A stretch of DNA of 64,000 bases from Labedaea rhizosphaerae (GCF_004362825.1 NZ_SNXZ01000003.1:534784-598783), one strand, 5' to 3'; shown: positions 51,312-59,669, numbered from the stretch's first letter. A program made the numbers and translations. The notes: generated from the letters alone by a model not told the origin.

Positions 51312-51770
51312 TCAGGAACAGTTGAACCAGGAGCCGGTCCAACCGTTCGGGAGGACGTAGTCCTGGCAGTAGGCCGTGTAGTTGGAGTAGACGAACACCG
51401 CTACCTGGCGTTGCTTGGTCACCGTGTCCTCCAGCGACCACTCCGGGTAGATCTCGTCGGCGTGACCGTTGCCGCCCATCCGGTGCCAGCCACCCGAATT
51501 GGGCCACGCGTGCCAAATCGTGCGGTCGGTCGAGATGCCGAAGCACTCGTCGCTGCTGGTGACCCAGTCGAAGACGACGACGTAGGTGCCTGCTTTGAAC
51601 GTGCCGTAGTAGCCGTAGCAGCTGACCTTGCCGGACGCGGGCACCGCGGTCTTGTAGAAGCTCGGCACCTCCCGCGTCGCCGAGGCCTCTCCAGCGGTCA
51701 GCAAGCCGCCCAGCAGCATCCCGACGAGTGTCACCAGGATCGTCAACGCACGTCCGCGTGGTCGCTTCAT
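51312..51770 (-). CDS. secreted CYGYYGTFKAG-family protein (copy 2)
   Basis: 152 residues from ATG 51770. Signal peptide about 1-32 (RGRALTILVTLVGMLLGGLLTAGEASA). Mature part: CYGYYGTFKAGTYVVVFDW, SDECFGISTDRTIWHAWPNSGGW and GHADEIYPEWS match the protein at 38932. The C-terminus differs (YCQDYVLPNGWTGSWFNCS) and adds two cysteines. It is preceded by TTGGAC repeats and array 3. Function unknown. Confidence 0.86.
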   Translation of the reverse strand: MKRPRGRALTILVTLVGMLLGGLLTAGEASATREVPSFYKTAVPASGKVSCYGYYGTFKAGTYVVVFDWVTSSDECFGISTDRTIWHAWPNSGGWHRMGGNGHADEIYPEWSLEDTVTKQRQVAVFVYSNYTAYCQDYVLPNGWTGSWFNCS

Positions 51771-51853
51771 GGTTTCCCTTCTGCGTTCTCCGAGCCCGCC
51801 AGGCTGAGCGGGCGGCCGAAGCTATCGCCTTGGTGCCACTCGGAATTGCCGCG

Positions 51854-51869
51854 TTGGACAAAGTTGGAC
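51854..51869 (-). promoter_or_regulatory. TTGGAC direct repeat upstream of the second secreted-protein gene
   Basis: TTGGAC at 51854 and 51864, 10 bp apart, 84 bp from the start codon, as in copy 1. A -10-like TAGCTT is at 51824-51819 on the reverse strand, so the repeat sits at about -42 to -57, where activators bind. Confidence 0.55.
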
Positions 51870-51880
51870 GAACCCGGATC

Positions 51881-52008
51881 GTGGGACACACCCCGCGCGA
51901 ACGTGGGACACACCCGGCTGGAACGGGGGACACACCCGGCTGGAACGGGGGACACACCCGGCCGGAACGGGGGACACACCCGGTCGGAACGGGGGACACG
52001 CGCGAGAG
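51881..52008 (-). repeat. 22-bp tandem repeat array 3 (6 units, exact period)
   Basis: Reverse orientation: GGGACAC at 51883, 51905, 51927, 51949, 51971 and 51993, exactly 22 bp apart. Four inner units are nearly identical (GGGACACACCCGGC then TGGAACGG). It is the same unit as arrays 1 and 2. It lies between the secreted-protein promoter and the 3' end of the 52013 gene. Confidence 0.94.
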
Positions 52009-52012
52009 GGGG

Positions 52013-52306
52013 TTAGCGGCGGCGGGGGGTGGGGCCGCGGCGGGTGCGGGCGGACCAGCAGGCGGTGTGCCAGTGGCGGCGGTCGGCGACGGTGCCCAGG
52101 TCGTCGGCCGGCCACGCCACGACGTGCGCCGTCCCCGGCCGGATCTCGTGGTCGCACCCGGGGCACCGGTACATCTTCGTCGTCTGGGTGGCCGTGACCG
52201 GGCGCACGATCCAGTCGCCGTCCGCGCCGGACTCGGTGCGTTGCACGCCGAGCGCGCCGCTCAGCGGGCGTGGCGGCTCGCGTCGGTGGCGGTTCTGGCG
52301 CGGCAC
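52013..52306 (-). CDS. small zinc-ribbon-like protein
   Basis: 97 residues from GTG 52306; longer starts exist, but PRQNRHRREP resembles the usual beginning of this actinobacterial family and TAGCGT 7 nt upstream suggests a leaderless start. MYRCPGCDHEIRPGTAHVVAWPADD, then HWHTACWSARTRRGP: a CxxC pair plus His/Cys probably binds zinc. The C-terminus is very basic. Function unknown; nucleic-acid binding plausible. Confidence 0.78.
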   Translation of the reverse strand: MPRQNRHRREPPRPLSGALGVQRTESGADGDWIVRPVTATQTTKMYRCPGCDHEIRPGTAHVVAWPADDLGTVADRRHWHTACWSARTRRGPTPRRR

Positions 52307-52353
52307 ACCTCGCACGCTACCGACCACGCCGGGGCACAGGCACAATAGGGACC

Positions 52354-52563
52354 GTGCCGACCTACGAGTTCCGCTGCCGCGAGTGCGCCACCACCTACGA
52401 GGTGAAGCGCCCCATGGCCGAGGCGTCCGATCCCGCGCCCTGCCCCGGCGGTCACACCGACACCGTCAAGCTGCTGTCCGTGGTCTCAGTGGCCACGGGC
52501 GGCGGAGCCCCGAGCGCAGGCGGCGGCGGTGGCTGTTGCGGCGGGGCGTGCGGCTGCGGTTAG
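52354..52563 (+). CDS. FmdB-family zinc-ribbon protein
   Basis: 69 residues from GTG 52354 (CACAAT 7 nt upstream). PTYEFRCRECATTYEVKRPMAEASDPAPCPGGHTDTVKLLSV is the FmdB/CxxC_CxxC domain, with CxxC followed by a CPGGH pair. The tail is Gly/Cys-rich (GGGGGCCGGACGCG). It is divergent from the 52306 gene, with start codons 47 bp apart, and its stop overlaps the end of the convergent dehydrogenase. Confidence 0.9.
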   Translation: MPTYEFRCRECATTYEVKRPMAEASDPAPCPGGHTDTVKLLSVVSVATGGGAPSAGGGGGCCGGACGCG

Positions 52564-54335
52564 TAGTCCCGGAAGCCCTTGCCGGTCTTGCGGCCGAGCC
52601 GGCCCGCCGTCACCAGGTGCTCCAACAGCGGCGCCGGCGCGTACCCGGACTCACGGAACTCGTAGTACAGCGTGCGCTGGATCGCCAGTGACACGTCCAG
52701 GCCGACCACGTCGAGCAGCTCGAACGGGCCCATCGGCAGCCCACAGCCGACCTTCATCGCGGTGTCGATGTCGTCGGCCTCGGCGTAGTGGGCTTCGAGC
52801 ATCTTCACCGCGTCGTTGAGGTACGGGAACAGCAACGCGTTGACGATGAAGCCCGCTCGGTCGCCGCAGTGCACCGGGTGCTTGCCGACCTGCTCGCACA
52901 CGGCGTGCGCGGTGGCGACCACCTCGGGCGCGGTCGAGATCGTGGCCACGACCTCGACCAGCTTCATCACCGGCGCCGGGTTGAAGAAGTGCAGGCCGAC
53001 CACGTCGCGCGGGCGCTGGGTCGCGGCGGCGCACTCGATCACCGGCAGCGAGGACGTGGTCGTCGCCAGGATCGCGCCCGGCTTGACCACCTCGTCCAGC
53101 GCGCCGAAGACCGCCTGCTTGATCGGCAACTCCTCGGCCACCGCCTCGATCACGAGGTCGCAGTCGGCCAGTTCCTCGAACTCCACGACCGGCGCGATCC
53201 GGCCGATGATCGCGTCCCGGTCGGCCTCGGCGAGCCGGCCCTTGACCACCTGGCGGTCCAGCGACTTGCGCACACGTCCCACCGACGCCGCCGCCTTGTC
53301 CGCAGTACGAGCCCGCAACACGACGTCGAAACCCTTGCGGGCGAACACTTCCACGATGCCGGTGGCCATCGTGCCGGTGCCGACGACCCCGACCCGGTGG
53401 ATCTCGCGCGGCGGCACCTGGTCCTCCCCCGCGGCGGTCGGGGTCTCGGCGTCGGGGACGACGACCGGTGAGTCGGGGCCGTCGTAGGTGTAGAAGCCGC
53501 GTCCGCTCTTGCGCCCCAACAGGCCGGCGGTGATCATCTGCTTGAGCACCGGCGTCGGTGCGTGCAGCCGGTTGCGCGACTGCCGGTACATGGTCTCGAG
53601 GATCTCGTACGCGGTGTCCAGGCCGATCAGGTCGAGCAACGCGAGCGGGCCCATCGGGTAGCCGCAGCCGAAGCGCATGGCGGCGTCGAGGTCCTCGCGG
53701 GTGGCGTAGCGCGACTCGTACATCGAGACGGCGTGGTTGAGGTAGCCGAAGAGCAGCGCGTTCGCGATGAACCCGGCGCGGTCGCCGATGACGACCGGCT
53801 CCTTGCCGAGCATGCCCGCGAACGAGACGACGTCGGTCACCACGTCCGGCTCGGTGACCACGGTGCGGATCACCTCGACCAGCTTCTGCACCGGTGCCGG
53901 GTTGAAGAAGTGCAGGCCGACGACCTTGCCGGGCCGCCCGGTGTGCACGCCGATCTCGGTGATCGAGAGCGAGGACGTGTTGGACGCGAGGATCGTCTCC
54001 TGCCCGACGATCCCGTCGAGCTCGGCGAAGATCGCGCTCTTGCGCTGGACGTTCTCCGGGATCGCCTCGACCACGAGGTCGGCACCGGCGACAGCGGCGA
54101 GGTCGGTGGCGTACGTGATCCGGGCGAGCAGGTGCGCGCGGTCGTCCTCGGTCAGCTTGTCCTTGGCCACGGCGCGCGCGGTCGACTGCTCGATGTGGGT
54201 GCGTCCGCGGTCGACGGCTTCCTCGTCCACCTCCACGGCGACCACGTCGATGCCCGTGCGCGCGATCACCTCGGCGATCCCCGCGCCCATCGTGCCGAGA
54301 CCGACAACGCCAACCTTCGCGAACTCGCGCGCCAC
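52560..54335 (-). CDS. 3-hydroxyacyl-CoA dehydrogenase, two tandem dehydrogenase units
   Basis: 591 residues from GTG 54335 (AGGAGG upstream). Unit 1 (about 5-285) starts KVGVVGLGTMGAGIAEV; unit 2 (about 310-591) starts RVGVVGTGTMATGIVEV. Both keep VVGLHFFNPAPV with catalytic His, and the C-terminal GRKSGRGFYTY / GRKTGKGFRDY. Unit 2's third Gly of GxGxxG is Ala. It oxidises 3-hydroxyacyl-CoA with NAD. Single-unit enzymes are about 285 residues, so this is an internal duplication. Confidence 0.95.
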   Translation of the reverse strand: MAREFAKVGVVGLGTMGAGIAEVIARTGIDVVAVEVDEEAVDRGRTHIEQSTARAVAKDKLTEDDRAHLLARITYATDLAAVAGADLVVEAIPENVQRKSAIFAELDGIVGQETILASNTSSLSITEIGVHTGRPGKVVGLHFFNPAPVQKLVEVIRTVVTEPDVVTDVVSFAGMLGKEPVVIGDRAGFIANALLFGYLNHAVSMYESRYATREDLDAAMRFGCGYPMGPLALLDLIGLDTAYEILETMYRQSRNRLHAPTPVLKQMITAGLLGRKSGRGFYTYDGPDSPVVVPDAETPTAAGEDQVPPREIHRVGVVGTGTMATGIVEVFARKGFDVVLRARTADKAAASVGRVRKSLDRQVVKGRLAEADRDAIIGRIAPVVEFEELADCDLVIEAVAEELPIKQAVFGALDEVVKPGAILATTTSSLPVIECAAATQRPRDVVGLHFFNPAPVMKLVEVVATISTAPEVVATAHAVCEQVGKHPVHCGDRAGFIVNALLFPYLNDAVKMLEAHYAEADDIDTAMKVGCGLPMGPFELLDVVGLDVSLAIQRTLYYEFRESGYAPAPLLEHLVTAGRLGRKTGKGFRDY

Positions 54336-54344
54336 GACGACCTC

Positions 54345-54358
54345 CTACTGGTCAGTAG
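54345..54358 (-). promoter_or_regulatory. dyad before the dehydrogenase start
   Basis: CTACTG-GT-CAGTAG, immediately upstream of the AGGAGG ribosome site. Short ACTGxxCAGT dyads are typical of TetR-type fatty-acid regulators, so this may be a repressor site. Seen directly; role inferred. Confidence 0.5.
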
Positions 54359-54477
54359 CCGTTCGGTGGATGGTGCCACGCGGGCGACGATTCAGCAGGC
54401 CAGGTGTGCGCCGCGCCACGCATTTCGTCTCGCGCGCGCGTCGGCAGGGCCCCACACTCCCGGGGGCTTCCCCTCAG

Positions 54478-54551
54478 CCAGTTTATCGGGTTTGACGTGC
54501 GGAAATTGGCTTCGAGGCGAACATGTGGACAACTGATGGCCTGTGGAGAAC
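54478..54551 (+). repeat. 74-bp dispersed module with two DnaA-box-like sites, copy 2
   Basis: CCAGTTTATCG, TTTGACGTGCGGAAA, then TGTGGACAA (54524-54532) and TGTGGAGAA (54542-54550), 18 bp apart. Order and spacing match copy 1 at 49807. Flanking genes differ between the copies. Confidence 0.75.
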
Positions 54552-54643
54552 TCAGGCCTTGGGCAACTCCTTACACCACCGCGGCCAACTCCCCACCGCA
54601 CCTGGACGACAGGGTGTTGGCCAGCCAGTGGGCCAGGCAGACG

Positions 54644-55291
54644 TCATTCGTCGAAGTTGCGTTCGGCCAGTGCCCGAACCCGGTCCAAGGCTTCCTGGGC
54701 CGCGGGACCGGATGCGCTCACCGACACCGTGTCGCCGCCGCGGGCGCCCAGGCCCAGCAACCCCAGCACGCTGCGCGCGTCCGCGCTCGCGGCCCCGAAC
54801 CGGACGGTCACGGTCGCGTCGACGCCGGTCAGCTCGCGGGCCAGGGTGGCCGCGGGCCGGGCGTGCAGGCCGATCTCGTTGGTCAGGACCACCTCGATCG
54901 TCGTGGTGTCCTCAGCGGCCACCGGTTCAGGCGAGCCACCTTCCGCCGCCGCGGCGACGGCGCTCACGTCGCCGCCGCCCTGGGCCGCCACGGCCGCCGC
55001 GACCGCGCCCTCGACCAGCGGCGCGTCCACCACGCGCACGTCCCCGTCGACCGACTCCGCCGCCATGTCGGCGACCATCTGCGCGCTGCCCAAGTCGAAC
55101 AGCACCACGACCCCGGCGCCGCTCTGCGCGGCCTCGATCGCGGCCGTCACCGCCTCGAAGTCCGTGCCGAGCCCGCCGTTCGCGCCGCCCGCCGCGCGCA
55201 CGGCGACGTCCGGCGCCATCTGGCCGGCCAGCTCGGCGACTCCCTCGGCCAGTTTCGCGCTGTGCGAGACGATCACCAGTCCGACCGTCAT
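54644..55291 (-). CDS. dhaM: dihydroxyacetone kinase phosphoryl donor subunit DhaM
   Basis: 215 residues from ATG 55291, overlapping the dhaL stop. EIIA-type domain about 1-130: TVGLVIVSHSAKLAEGVAEL with phospho-His H10, then VVLFDLGSAQMVADMA. HPr domain about 140-215: LTNEIGLHARPAATLARELTG with active His. It relays phosphate from the PTS to ADP on DhaL. It lacks the extra EI fragment found in E. coli DhaM. Confidence 0.95.
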   Translation of the reverse strand: MTVGLVIVSHSAKLAEGVAELAGQMAPDVAVRAAGGANGGLGTDFEAVTAAIEAAQSGAGVVVLFDLGSAQMVADMAAESVDGDVRVVDAPLVEGAVAAAVAAQGGGDVSAVAAAAEGGSPEPVAAEDTTTIEVVLTNEIGLHARPAATLARELTGVDATVTVRFGAASADARSVLGLLGLGARGGDTVSVSASGPAAQEALDRVRALAERNFDE

Positions 55292-55920
55292 CGCGCGGCC
55301 ACGTCCGCCAGCGCCCGCAACAGCAGCGAGGACGACCGGGCGCCCGGGTCGAGGTGCCCGGCGCTGCGCTCGCCGAGGTAGGACGCGCGACCCTTGCGTG
55401 CCACCAACGGGATCGTGGCCTCGGCTCCGCTGGCCGCGGCGTCGGCGGCCGCACGCAGCACGGCCGCCACGTCGCCGCCGTCGTCGGCGGCCGCCGACGA
55501 CGCACGGACCGCGGGTTCGAGCGCGTCGACCATGGTCTTGTCCCCTGGTTCGGCCTTGCCGCGGGCCACGACGCCTTCCAGGGCGGCCGTCAACGCGGCG
55601 ACCACGGCGGCCGCGTCCAGCTCGTCCGACTTGGCCGTCGCGGTCGCCGCCCGCAGGAATGCCGTGCCGTACAACGGGCCCGCCGCGCCACCGACCTTGG
55701 AGATCAACGTGGTGGCCACGGTCTTCAGCACGGCCGACGGCGTCTCTGGAGTGGCGCCGTCGAGCGCGGCGAGCACGGCGGTGAAGCCGCGGTTGAGGTT
55801 CTCGCCGTGGTCGGCGTCGCCGATCGCGCGGTCGAGCTGGGTCAGCTCGACCTTGTGCTCGGCGACCACGTCGGCCACGGCCTTGATCGCGGCGACCACG
55901 TCGGACGCGGTGCATCCCAT
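55288..55920 (-). CDS. dhaL: dihydroxyacetone kinase ADP-binding subunit DhaL
   Basis: 210 residues from ATG 55920. LTQLDRAIGDADHGENLNRGF holds the metal-binding aspartates; GGAAGPLYGTAFLRAA and GDKTMVDALEPA follow; ends SYLGERSAGHLDPGARSSSLLL. It holds ADP/ATP as a permanent cofactor and phosphorylates dihydroxyacetone bound to DhaK. Five bases separate it from dhaK. Confidence 0.95.
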   Translation of the reverse strand: MGCTASDVVAAIKAVADVVAEHKVELTQLDRAIGDADHGENLNRGFTAVLAALDGATPETPSAVLKTVATTLISKVGGAAGPLYGTAFLRAATATAKSDELDAAAVVAALTAALEGVVARGKAEPGDKTMVDALEPAVRASSAAADDGGDVAAVLRAAADAAASGAEATIPLVARKGRASYLGERSAGHLDPGARSSSLLLRALADVAAR

Positions 55921-55925
55921 GGAGC

Positions 55926-56927
55926 TCAGACCCCCCACCGCAAGGCCGGGGTGTGCACCGGCGCGTCCCAGAGCCCGACCATCTCGTCGTCCAGCTTGAG
56001 CAGCGTGAAGCTCATGCCCTGCATTTCCAGGCTGGTGATGTACGGGCCGACGAACCGGCGCTCGACGGTGATCCCCGCGTCGGCGAGCTTGCGCTCGGCG
56101 ATGCCGTGGGCCAGGTACAGCTCGATCGGCGGGGTGCCGCCCATCGAGTTGGTGAACAGCAGCACGCGATCGCCCGCGGTGAACGGCAGGTCCTCCAGGA
56201 TCGGGTCCAGCAGCCGGTCCACCAGCTCGTCGGCCGGCGCGATCTTCATCTTCTGCCGGCCCGGCTCGCCGTGGATGCCGATGCCGACCTCGATCTCGTC
56301 CTCGGCCAGGTCGAAGCTCGGCTCGCCGACGTGCGGCACGGTGCACGCGGTCAACGCGAGCCCCATCGAACGCACATTGGCGATCACGCGGTTGGCCAGC
56401 GCCTCGCACGCCGCCAGGTCATCACCGCGCTCGGCGGCGGCGCCGACGATCTTCTCCAGCAGCACCGTGCCGCCGACCCCGCGCCGGCCCGCCGTGTACA
56501 GCGAGTCCTTCACCGCGACGTCGTCGTCGACCACGACGCTGCGCACCTCGACGTCCTCGGCGGCCGCGAGTTCGGCCGCGGTCTCGAAGTTCAGCACGTC
56601 ACCGGTGTAGTTCTTGACGATCAGCAGCACGCCCGCGCCGCCGTCGGTCTTGGTGATCGCGTCCTGCATCTGGTCCGGCGTCGGCGAGGTGAACACCGCG
56701 CCAGGACACGCGGCACTGAGCATGCCGCGGCCCACGTACCCGCCGTGCATGGGTTCGTGGCCGCTCCCGCCACCGGAAATCAGCGCGACCTTGCCGGGCA
56801 CCGGCGCGTCCGCGCGATAGACCACGGCCGGGTCCTCCTGGACGGTGACCAGGTCGGCGTGCGCGAGCGCGAAGCCGCGCAGGGACTCCGCCACCACTGT
56901 GGACGGATCGTTGATGATCTTCTTCAT
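55926..56927 (-). CDS. dhaK: dihydroxyacetone kinase substrate subunit DhaK
   Basis: 333 residues from ATG 56927 (GGGAGG upstream). [60 protein letters not shown] and the covalent substrate His in [13 protein letters not shown]. It binds dihydroxyacetone as a hemiaminal. First gene of dhaKLM; the 75-bp gap behind it shows no obvious operator. Confidence 0.96.
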   Translation of the reverse strand: MKKIINDPSTVVAESLRGFALAHADLVTVQEDPAVVYRADAPVPGKVALISGGGSGHEPMHGGYVGRGMLSAACPGAVFTSPTPDQMQDAITKTDGGAGVLLIVKNYTGDVLNFETAAELAAAEDVEVRSVVVDDDVAVKDSLYTAGRRGVGGTVLLEKIVGAAAERGDDLAACEALANRVIANVRSMGLALTACTVPHVGEPSFDLAEDEIEVGIGIHGEPGRQKMKIAPADELVDRLLDPILEDLPFTAGDRVLLFTNSMGGTPPIELYLAHGIAERKLADAGITVERRFVGPYITSLEMQGMSFTLLKLDDEMVGLWDAPVHTPALRWGV

Positions 56928-57002
56928 GGCGGCCTCCCGCATTGGGCGCTTGGTGATCCGTTCCTACCCGCCCACCGCCGGTTGCGGAAGATGCCGATCA
57001 GA

Positions 57003-58046
57003 TCATGGTGCGGGCAGCTTCGACTGGACCAGCTTGGCAGCGGTCAGCGCTGCCTCGCACGAGTCCTTGCCGCCGGGCTTGCCGTCCACGGCCACCTCGA
57101 CCACCTCGAACCACGACGGGTCGACGTCGGGGTTGTCGCCGGTGACGGGCTTGTGCTTCCACGAGACGGTGCACCCGTCGCCGCTGGAGTCCTTCTCGGA
57201 GATGCCGTCCACACTGTTGACCTTGACCGGCTTCGGCGACTCGGTGGCCACGCTCGACGGGTCCGGGCCGAGCAGGTAGTGCACCCGCACCGTCTCGCCG
57301 CCGCTCTCGGCGGACCAGTTGCAGTCGTGCGGGTCGGCCTCGTCGTCGGGTTTCGCGCTCCCGGCGAGCACCGAGGTCGCCTCGCTGTCCGACAGCGAGG
57401 CACAGGGGTCGAGGTTGACCAGGTTGCCCTGGGCGACGCGGTAGAGCGAGCTGCCCGCCTTGATGTTCTTGACCACCGACTCCAGCAGCTTCTTGCCCAG
57501 GTCGCAGGCGTCGCCGCCGTCCCAGTGCACCTGCAGCGTGATCGACCGGTCGGGGTCGCGCTGGATGATGCCCTCGACGAAGCACGTGCCCTGGCTGATC
57601 GTGTCGTCGGTGGTCGCGGTGAGCCCGGCGACGGTGGTCTTCGGGTCGTCGTCACCGACGTAGGTGTGCTCGTCCAGCGTCACGTACGCGCGCGGCACGC
57701 TGCTGTCGCCCTTGACCGTGAAGAAGCACTTGTTGTAGTCCTGCAGCTCCGGCTGCTCGGGCTCGCCCGAGCTGCCCATGATCGCCTTGGTGTCGACCAG
57801 CCCGCACGGGTAGACCAGGCGCAGCTTGTCCCGGGCGTAGATCGGGTCGACCGGGTGCCCGGGGTCCTCGGACCCGGTCGGGCCGCCCGTCGGCGACGGG
57901 CCACCCGTCCCGCTGGTGACCGCGGTGGCCGGGACGGTCGTGCGCTTGAAGGTCTCCTTCGCCGTGTTCACGGTCGTGCCACAGCCGGCGAGCAGGGCCA
58001 GGGCGCATGTGGACGCGAGCAGGGCGGCGATACGGCGAACGGTCAC
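57003..58046 (-). CDS. DUF3558-like lipoprotein
   Basis: 347 residues from GTG 58046. Lipobox LALLAGC (C22), then a Thr/Pro/Gly linker to about 70. Two similar halves each start with a PC-L-x-D motif (YPCGLVDTKAIMGSS, and DPCASLSDSEATSVLAGS) and contain paired cysteines, as in DUF3558 proteins. Cell-surface location expected; function unknown. Confidence 0.8.
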   Translation of the reverse strand: MTVRRIAALLASTCALALLAGCGTTVNTAKETFKRTTVPATAVTSGTGGPSPTGGPTGSEDPGHPVDPIYARDKLRLVYPCGLVDTKAIMGSSGEPEQPELQDYNKCFFTVKGDSSVPRAYVTLDEHTYVGDDDPKTTVAGLTATTDDTISQGTCFVEGIIQRDPDRSITLQVHWDGGDACDLGKKLLESVVKNIKAGSSLYRVAQGNLVNLDPCASLSDSEATSVLAGSAKPDDEADPHDCNWSAESGGETVRVHYLLGPDPSSVATESPKPVKVNSVDGISEKDSSGDGCTVSWKHKPVTGDNPDVDPSWFEVVEVAVDGKPGGKDSCEAALTAAKLVQSKLPAP

Positions 58047-58093
58047 CCGCGCACCGTATCGGACGCCCCGCCTCCACCTGGCCGTATCCCAAG

Positions 58094-58119
58094 ATCGTGG
58101 GACAAACGTGGGACGGGAC
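58094..58119. repeat. degenerate solo copies related to the 22-bp unit
   Basis: ATCGTGGGACA followed by AACGTGGGAC: the same flanks as in array 3 (ATCGTGGGACAC ... AACGTGGGACAC) but with the middle lost, giving 11-bp spacing. It is probably a decayed remnant; weak evidence. Confidence 0.4.
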
Positions 58120-58121
58120 AG

Positions 58122-58160
58122 CAGAGCGCCCCGGGTCGGCGGTAGACCCAGGGCGCTCTG
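58122..58160 (-). terminator. terminator of the XRE/DUF397 operon
   Basis: CAGAGCGCCC/GGGCGCTCTG plus GGGTC/GACCC, 15 pairs with one mismatch and a 7-nt loop. It is 13 bp beyond the DUF397 stop. Confidence 0.85.
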
Positions 58161-58172
58161 GTTTAGGAGGTG

Positions 58173-58358
58173 TCAGCCGACGTTGCCGGACTTCACGGCG
58201 ACCGTCAGCGCACGCACGTCAGCGCGCAGTGTCGGGCCGTCGGGGTTCTTGCTGTCACGGATGGCGCCAAGCCGATGAAGCTCTACGCATTGGCCGGTGT
58301 CGCCGCTGCGGCTGCTCTTACGCCAGCCATCTGGGGTCAGATCGGGACGCATCTTCAC
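58173..58358 (-). CDS. DUF397 protein
   Basis: 61 residues from ATG 58358. WRKSSRSGDTGQCVELHRLGAIRDSKNPDGPTLRADVRAL is the DUF397 signature. These small proteins are always paired with XRE/DUF5753 regulators in actinomycetes and may act as their antagonist. Four-base overlap with the regulator confirms the pairing here. Confidence 0.95.
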   Translation of the reverse strand: MKMRPDLTPDGWRKSSRSGDTGQCVELHRLGAIRDSKNPDGPTLRADVRALTVAVKSGNVG

Positions 58359-59245
58359 CCCTCTCTTGTGCTCTCGCGGGTATCACTGGCCAGCTTACTG
58401 ATGGCCTCGACAGTGTTTTCCGGTGACAGCGAGAGCGCTTGCAGACGGTCAAACGTAGTTACGTACCGCTCGATGTCGCTCAGGCGCTCCTGCCACATTT
58501 CGCCGTTGGCGTTTTCCAGGTACACGCAGTCCATGGATGCGGTCGACATGCGGTAATCGTCTGGGAATCGCAGCAGCGTGAACGGGCCCTTCATCCCCGG
58601 ATGCTCGCCGACCGCAAACGGCAGGATCTGCAGGCGGATGTTGGGCCGCTGAGCCATCAGCACCAGATGCTCGAGCTGACGCGCCTGGACCGCCCGCCCG
58701 CCGGTGGGCCTGATCACCGCAGCCTCGTTGAGCACGAGGTTCAGCTGTGGCGGCTTGGCGCGGTCGAGGATCGCCTGACGCGCACGGCGCAGTTCGACCG
58801 CTCGGCGCAGCGACTCGTCGTTGACCGGCGACACGCCGGCGCGCATCACGGCCTCGGCGTACTCCGGGATCTGCAGCAGCCCGTCGACGAGCTCGGCCGA
58901 GTAGGCGTTGATCACCGTCGCATCCGATTCAAGGTCGACGTAGGTCGCGAACCAGTCAGGCACCGTGTCCGAGTACGCGACCCACCAGCCACGGTCGTCG
59001 GACTCCTCGGCCAGCCGGATGAGCGTGTCCATGGTGGGAGCGCCGACGCCGCAGGCCTGGCAGATCAGCCGGACGTTGCGCGCCAAGATCGCTGTCCGGC
59101 CGTTGAAGATCTTGCTCAGTGCGCTTGTGCCGAGGCCGGTATTGCGAGCCAGCTCGCTCAGGTTCTGTCCGCTGACTTCCTTGAGGCGCTGCAGCTCCTT
59201 GCCTAGCTTGCGGCGGCGCAGCGTACGACCGGGGCCAGGAGCCAT
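58355..59245 (-). CDS. XRE-family regulator with DUF5753 domain
   Basis: 296 residues from ATG 59245. HTH: LGKELQRLKEVSGQNLSELARNTGLGTSALSKIFNGRTAI (about 14-53); DUF5753 from about 100 (VPDWFATYVDLESDATVINAYSAELVDGLLQIPEYAEAVMRAG) to the end (MSTASMDCVYLENANGEMWQ). WhiJ-like systems of this kind influence development and antibiotic production in Streptomyces. Divergent from a run of small genes. Confidence 0.95.
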   Translation of the reverse strand: MAPGPGRTLRRRKLGKELQRLKEVSGQNLSELARNTGLGTSALSKIFNGRTAILARNVRLICQACGVGAPTMDTLIRLAEESDDRGWWVAYSDTVPDWFATYVDLESDATVINAYSAELVDGLLQIPEYAEAVMRAGVSPVNDESLRRAVELRRARQAILDRAKPPQLNLVLNEAAVIRPTGGRAVQARQLEHLVLMAQRPNIRLQILPFAVGEHPGMKGPFTLLRFPDDYRMSTASMDCVYLENANGEMWQERLSDIERYVTTFDRLQALSLSPENTVEAISKLASDTRESTREG

Positions 59246-59474
59246 CGCGGTCGGTCCTCCTTCTGTCGTGGTGTACGCACAGTCTGCCGCTTGATCACCG
59301 TCGGTTGACAGCCCGGTTCACCCGATCGGACATGGCACTCAGGAAATTTCTTGGATACGGTTTCCTGGCGCTCGGTTCGCCGAGTGGCACCCGCTCCGGC
59401 CGGCCCAGCTCTCGCGGGCTTAGGCGCAGGCCGGAGCGGGCAGATCGGTGCCCACACACCCATGGAGTAGAGCC

Positions 59475-59669
59475 ATGCCTGGCGAGATGGTCAGCCTCGA
59501 CCTCGTGCCCGCCCGCGACCGCAACGGCCGTGAGACCTCGATAGCGGTCGGTCACACCGACGACGGCTGGCTCGCGATCGGTCCCGCAGAGGCCCCGATG
59601 TGCGTCTACGGTCCGGGGACAGCCGATCTGCTGGAGAAGATCCACCAGCACCTGAGCGCGACCATCTGA
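59475..59669 (+). CDS. small unknown protein
   Basis: 64 residues from ATG 59475 (GGAG upstream). MVSLDLVPARDRNGRETSIAVGHTDDGWLAIGPAEAPMCVYGPGTADLLEKIHQHL: compact and acidic. It is similar in type to small genes that often lie beside XRE/DUF397 pairs. It is coupled to the next gene (TGATG). Confidence 0.75.
   Translation: MPGEMVSLDLVPARDRNGRETSIAVGHTDDGWLAIGPAEAPMCVYGPGTADLLEKIHQHLSATI

Larger units (their letters stand above)
54336..54643. other. 308-bp intergenic region
   Basis: It holds the dehydrogenase leader and its dyad, the second copy of the 74-bp DnaA-box module and about 90 bp of unremarkable GC-rich sequence before the dhaM stop. No gene is supported on either strand. Confidence 0.5.

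Noticed and set aside
54523-56610. 695-codon forward open frame opposite dhaKLM
   Set aside because: Low-complexity Arg/Pro/Ser translation with no motif, while the reverse strand encodes clear DhaM, DhaL and DhaK.
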